DNA of 7,455 nt. It comes from DASYRX01 sp036003845 (GTDB lineage: Bacteria; Gemmatimonadota; Gemmatimonadetes; Gemmatimonadales; Gemmatimonadaceae). The translations under genes were made by a program, and so were the position numbers. The stretch lies in contig DASYRX010000072.1 in the NCBI GenBank assembly GCA_036003845.1, positions 1 to 7,455 of the forward strand. Reading direction: 5' to 3'. This document shows positions 6,470 to 7,455 of the stretch, in pieces. The notes beneath the pieces are model-generated. The model did no database searches, was not told the DNA's origin, and was given only the letters and a program-made list of their open reading frames with translations. Position 1 is the first letter of the stretch. Each line of letters opens with the position of its first letter.

Positions 6470-7147
6470 CTAGACGCGCGCTTGCGCGAGCTGCTTGAGC
6501 CCTGGACGATTCGCGACTGAAATGCGGCGCCGCTCGACGCGGATCAATCCCTGGATCTGGAACTCGCGGATCGTGCGCGACACAGTCTCTCGACTCGCGC
6601 CGATCATGTGAGCGATCGTCTGATGCGTCAGCGGCTTATCGATCGCCTCTCCGCCATTCGATTCCTGTGCGAAATCGAGCAACAGTCGTGCGATGCGGCC
6701 TGGGACGTCGAGAAGCGCGAGGCCGTGAATCTTTCCGTCCGCGCGACGCAGCCGGCGCGACAGCTCCACGAGGAGCGACCACGCGACCGACGCATTGGCC
6801 TCCACACGCCGCCTGAAATCCTCGCGGCGCAGGACGCACAATGTCGTCTCTTCCATCGCGATCACGTGCGCTGACCGTGGCTGGTCGTCGATCAGCGACA
6901 GCTCACCGAAATACTCGCCGACACCGAGGACGCCGAGTATGACTTCGCGGCCGTCTTCGCCGATGAGCACAACCTTTACGCGCCCTTCTCGGACGATGAA
7001 CAGCGAATCGCCCGGGTCGTCCTCGAAGACGATGACTGATCCCTTCGGATAGTTCTTTTCCCGCGTCAAATCGGCGAAGCGCTGGAGCTCAGCGTCGTCG
7101 AGACGCGCGAACAGCGGTACTGTACGGAGAAAATGGGCGGTTTCCAT
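6470..7147 (-). CDS. Crp/Fnr-family transcriptional regulator
   Basis: The 225-residue cytoplasmic regulator has an N-terminal cyclic-nucleotide-binding beta-barrel (about 10-115), a dimerisation helix (about 118-145) and a C-terminal winged HTH (about 150-215). The phosphate-binding cassette GELSLIDDQPRSA (81-93) keeps Glu82, Arg91 and Ser92, matching E. coli CRP Glu72, Arg82 and Ser83. The C-helix residues matching CRP Thr127/Ser128 are Ala136/Asp137, so cAMP specificity is uncertain. The recognition helix GASRETVSRTIREF (183-196) has the Arg-Glu-...-Arg pattern that reads TGTGA half-sites in CRP. There is no N-terminal cysteine cluster, so it is not an oxygen-sensing FNR. ATG 7147 is directly preceded by an in-frame TAA, so the start cannot be further upstream; no good Shine-Dalgarno is visible. 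A matching palindrome lies about 200 bp upstream, and the metallo-hydrolase gene follows. Confidence 0.9.
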   Translation of the reverse strand: METAHFLRTVPLFARLDDAELQRFADLTREKNYPKGSVIVFEDDPGDSLFIVREGRVKVVLIGEDGREVILGVLGVGEYFGELSLIDDQPRSAHVIAMEETTLCVLRREDFRRRVEANASVAWSLLVELSRRLRRADGKIHGLALLDVPGRIARLLLDFAQESNGGEAIDKPLTHQTIAHMIGASRETVSRTIREFQIQGLIRVERRRISVANRPGLKQLAQARV

Positions 7148-7300
7148 TTAGACGGTCGAAAGCGTGGACGTGGCGGAGGGATGGAGTCCATCAACATGCG
7201 GTGGAATCCGCTTCCACGAATGACGCGACGTGTATGGCGTGCGTCACGCTCGCACGCGCGCAGCCTCCGTTCGCGGCCGGTCATTCTTACCGCTTCGCTC
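7148..7300 (-). promoter_or_regulatory. Probable 5' leader of the Crp-family gene, with three short hairpins
   Basis: This non-coding stretch holds three dyads in a row: GATGGA-G-TCCATC (7180-7192), GTGGAA-TCCGC-TTCCAC (7201-7217) and GCGTGCG-N7-CGCACGC (7237-7257). If transcription starts near 7301 they would all lie in the untranslated leader. I recognise no known riboswitch. Short reading frames on both strands here have no convincing protein features. Confidence 0.35.
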
Positions 7301-7307
7301 GGTTGGC

Positions 7308-7336
7308 TATTTACCGGGTGGCAGCGGGGAAGTCAA
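7308..7336 (-). promoter_or_regulatory. Candidate sigma70-like promoter reading toward the Crp-family gene
   Basis: On the minus strand TTGACT (7336-7331) matches five of six -35 bases. It is followed, after exactly 17 bases, by TAAATA (7313-7308), a modest -10. The predicted start would be near 7301, about 155 bases before the ATG. The -10 is weak and the housekeeping consensus in this phylum is not known to me, so this is a candidate only. Confidence 0.35.
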
Positions 7337-7347
7337 ACGGCCCCGAC

Positions 7348-7363
7348 TGTGACTCAAGTCACT
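7348..7363. promoter_or_regulatory. Crp-type operator (TGTGA-N6-TCACT)
   Basis: TGTGACTCAAGTCACT matches the E. coli CRP consensus TGTGA-N6-TCACA at nine of ten defined bases, and its core GTGACT-CA-AGTCAC is a perfect 6-bp dyad. It lies 11 bases upstream of the candidate -35 of the Crp-family gene, centred about 55 bases from the predicted start. The RETVSR recognition motif of the neighbouring regulator is of the type that reads this half-site. It may be an autoregulatory site or may serve a gene beyond the right edge. Confidence 0.55.
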
Positions 7364-7455
7364 CGTCGGAGCCGTGGGCTGCCAGGGGGCGACTTACCCA
7401 GGGCGAGCCGTCCTTTCAACTCGTTAGGCAGCTAGTGCCGTTCCAACCTCGCCCC
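7364..7455. other. Non-coding right edge
   Basis: Apart from one CGTTAGGC copy at 7422-7429 I see no gene start, RNA or convincing repeat here. A gene beyond the edge could use this stretch as its own promoter region. Confidence 0.4.

Larger units (their letters stand above)
591..7429. repeat. Dispersed octamer family CGTTAGGC / GCCTAACG
   Basis: Exact CGTTAGGC on the plus strand starts at 1109, 2509, 3238, 5317 and 7422. Exact GCCTAACG (minus-strand copies) starts at 591, 3771, 4302, 5872 and 6018. Near-copies with the CGTTAGG or GTTAGGC core occur at 1469 (TCCTAACG), 1725 (GCCTAACC), 2803 (CGTTAGGT) and 4635 (CGTTAGGG), and GTTAGG occurs at 5459. The listed span only brackets the copies. 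The copies fall in all four complete genes, in different reading phases (Ala/Ser-Leu-Gly, Pro-Asn, Val-Arg), on both strands, over the hyuA and hyuB stop codons, two bases after the rimO stop, and in non-coding DNA. Confidence 0.8.

Noticed and set aside
5890..6498. 202-codon plus-strand frame opposite the metallo-hydrolase
   Set aside because: It lies antisense to a gene with clear MBL motifs and runs into the end of the Crp-family gene; no protein features.
7066..7284. 72-codon minus-strand frame upstream of and overlapping the Crp-family gene start
   Set aside because: It overlaps the regulator out of frame and has an Arg-rich, featureless product; no ribosome binding site seen.
7133..7435. 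Possible divergent 100-codon gene on the plus strand at the right edge
   Set aside because: It overlaps the start of the Crp-family gene, is rich in Arg/Ser/Gly with no recognisable domain, and spans the hairpins and the Crp-type site.
1..7455. CRISPR array, tRNA, rRNA, transposase or phage genes
   Set aside because: No regularly spaced repeats, cloverleaf-like sequence or matching proteins were seen on either strand.

Overview
The window is a GC-rich (roughly two-thirds G+C by eye), densely coded bacterial chromosome segment. It has no rRNA, tRNA, CRISPR array, transposase or phage gene. The proteins (a RimO-type methylthiotransferase, a DUF4105 membrane protein, a split HyuA/HyuB pair, a PhnP-like metallo-hydrolase and a Crp-family regulator) and the intergenic repeats fit a free-living Gram-negative-type bacterium. 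Gemmatimonadota or Acidobacteriota is my guess, but the sequence alone does not settle the phylum.

Layout. Positions 1-5322 form one plus-strand gene string: the 3' end of rimO, a 413-residue signal-peptide/DUF4105/multi-TM protein, hyuA (650 aa) and hyuB (517 aa). Each of the three junctions overlaps by 4 or 8 bases, so the string looks like one translationally coupled operon. At 5323-5478 it meets a convergent minus-strand unit. The gap is filled by a 136-bp imperfect palindrome with internal alternative hairpins, probably a REP/MITE-like repeat that also serves as the two-way transcript end. The minus-strand unit (7147 down to 5479) encodes a Crp/Fnr-family regulator followed, 115 bp downstream, by an MBL-fold metallo-hydrolase. 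The last 308 bp hold no gene. They carry a Crp-type palindrome, a plausible sigma70-like promoter reading toward crp, and a hairpin-rich leader.

How the genes work together. HyuA and HyuB are the two halves of an ATP-dependent cyclic-amide (hydantoin/5-oxoproline type) hydrolase or related carboxylase; the substrate cannot be read from sequence. rimO modifies ribosomal protein S12 and the DUF4105 protein acts at the envelope, so the operon partners have no obvious shared pathway. On the minus strand, the regulator carries the CRP-type recognition motif RETVSR, and a near-perfect TGTGA-N6-TCAC site sits upstream of its own probable promoter, which suggests autoregulation.

The strongest unexplained signal is an octamer, CGTTAGGC (reverse complement GCCTAACG). 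It occurs 10 times exactly, with several near-matches, on both strands, in coding and non-coding DNA, in different reading phases and at gene ends. At this base composition a fraction of one copy is expected by chance. It behaves like a genome-wide DNA-level motif (compare HIP1, uptake sequences or Chi), not a protein-coding constraint.
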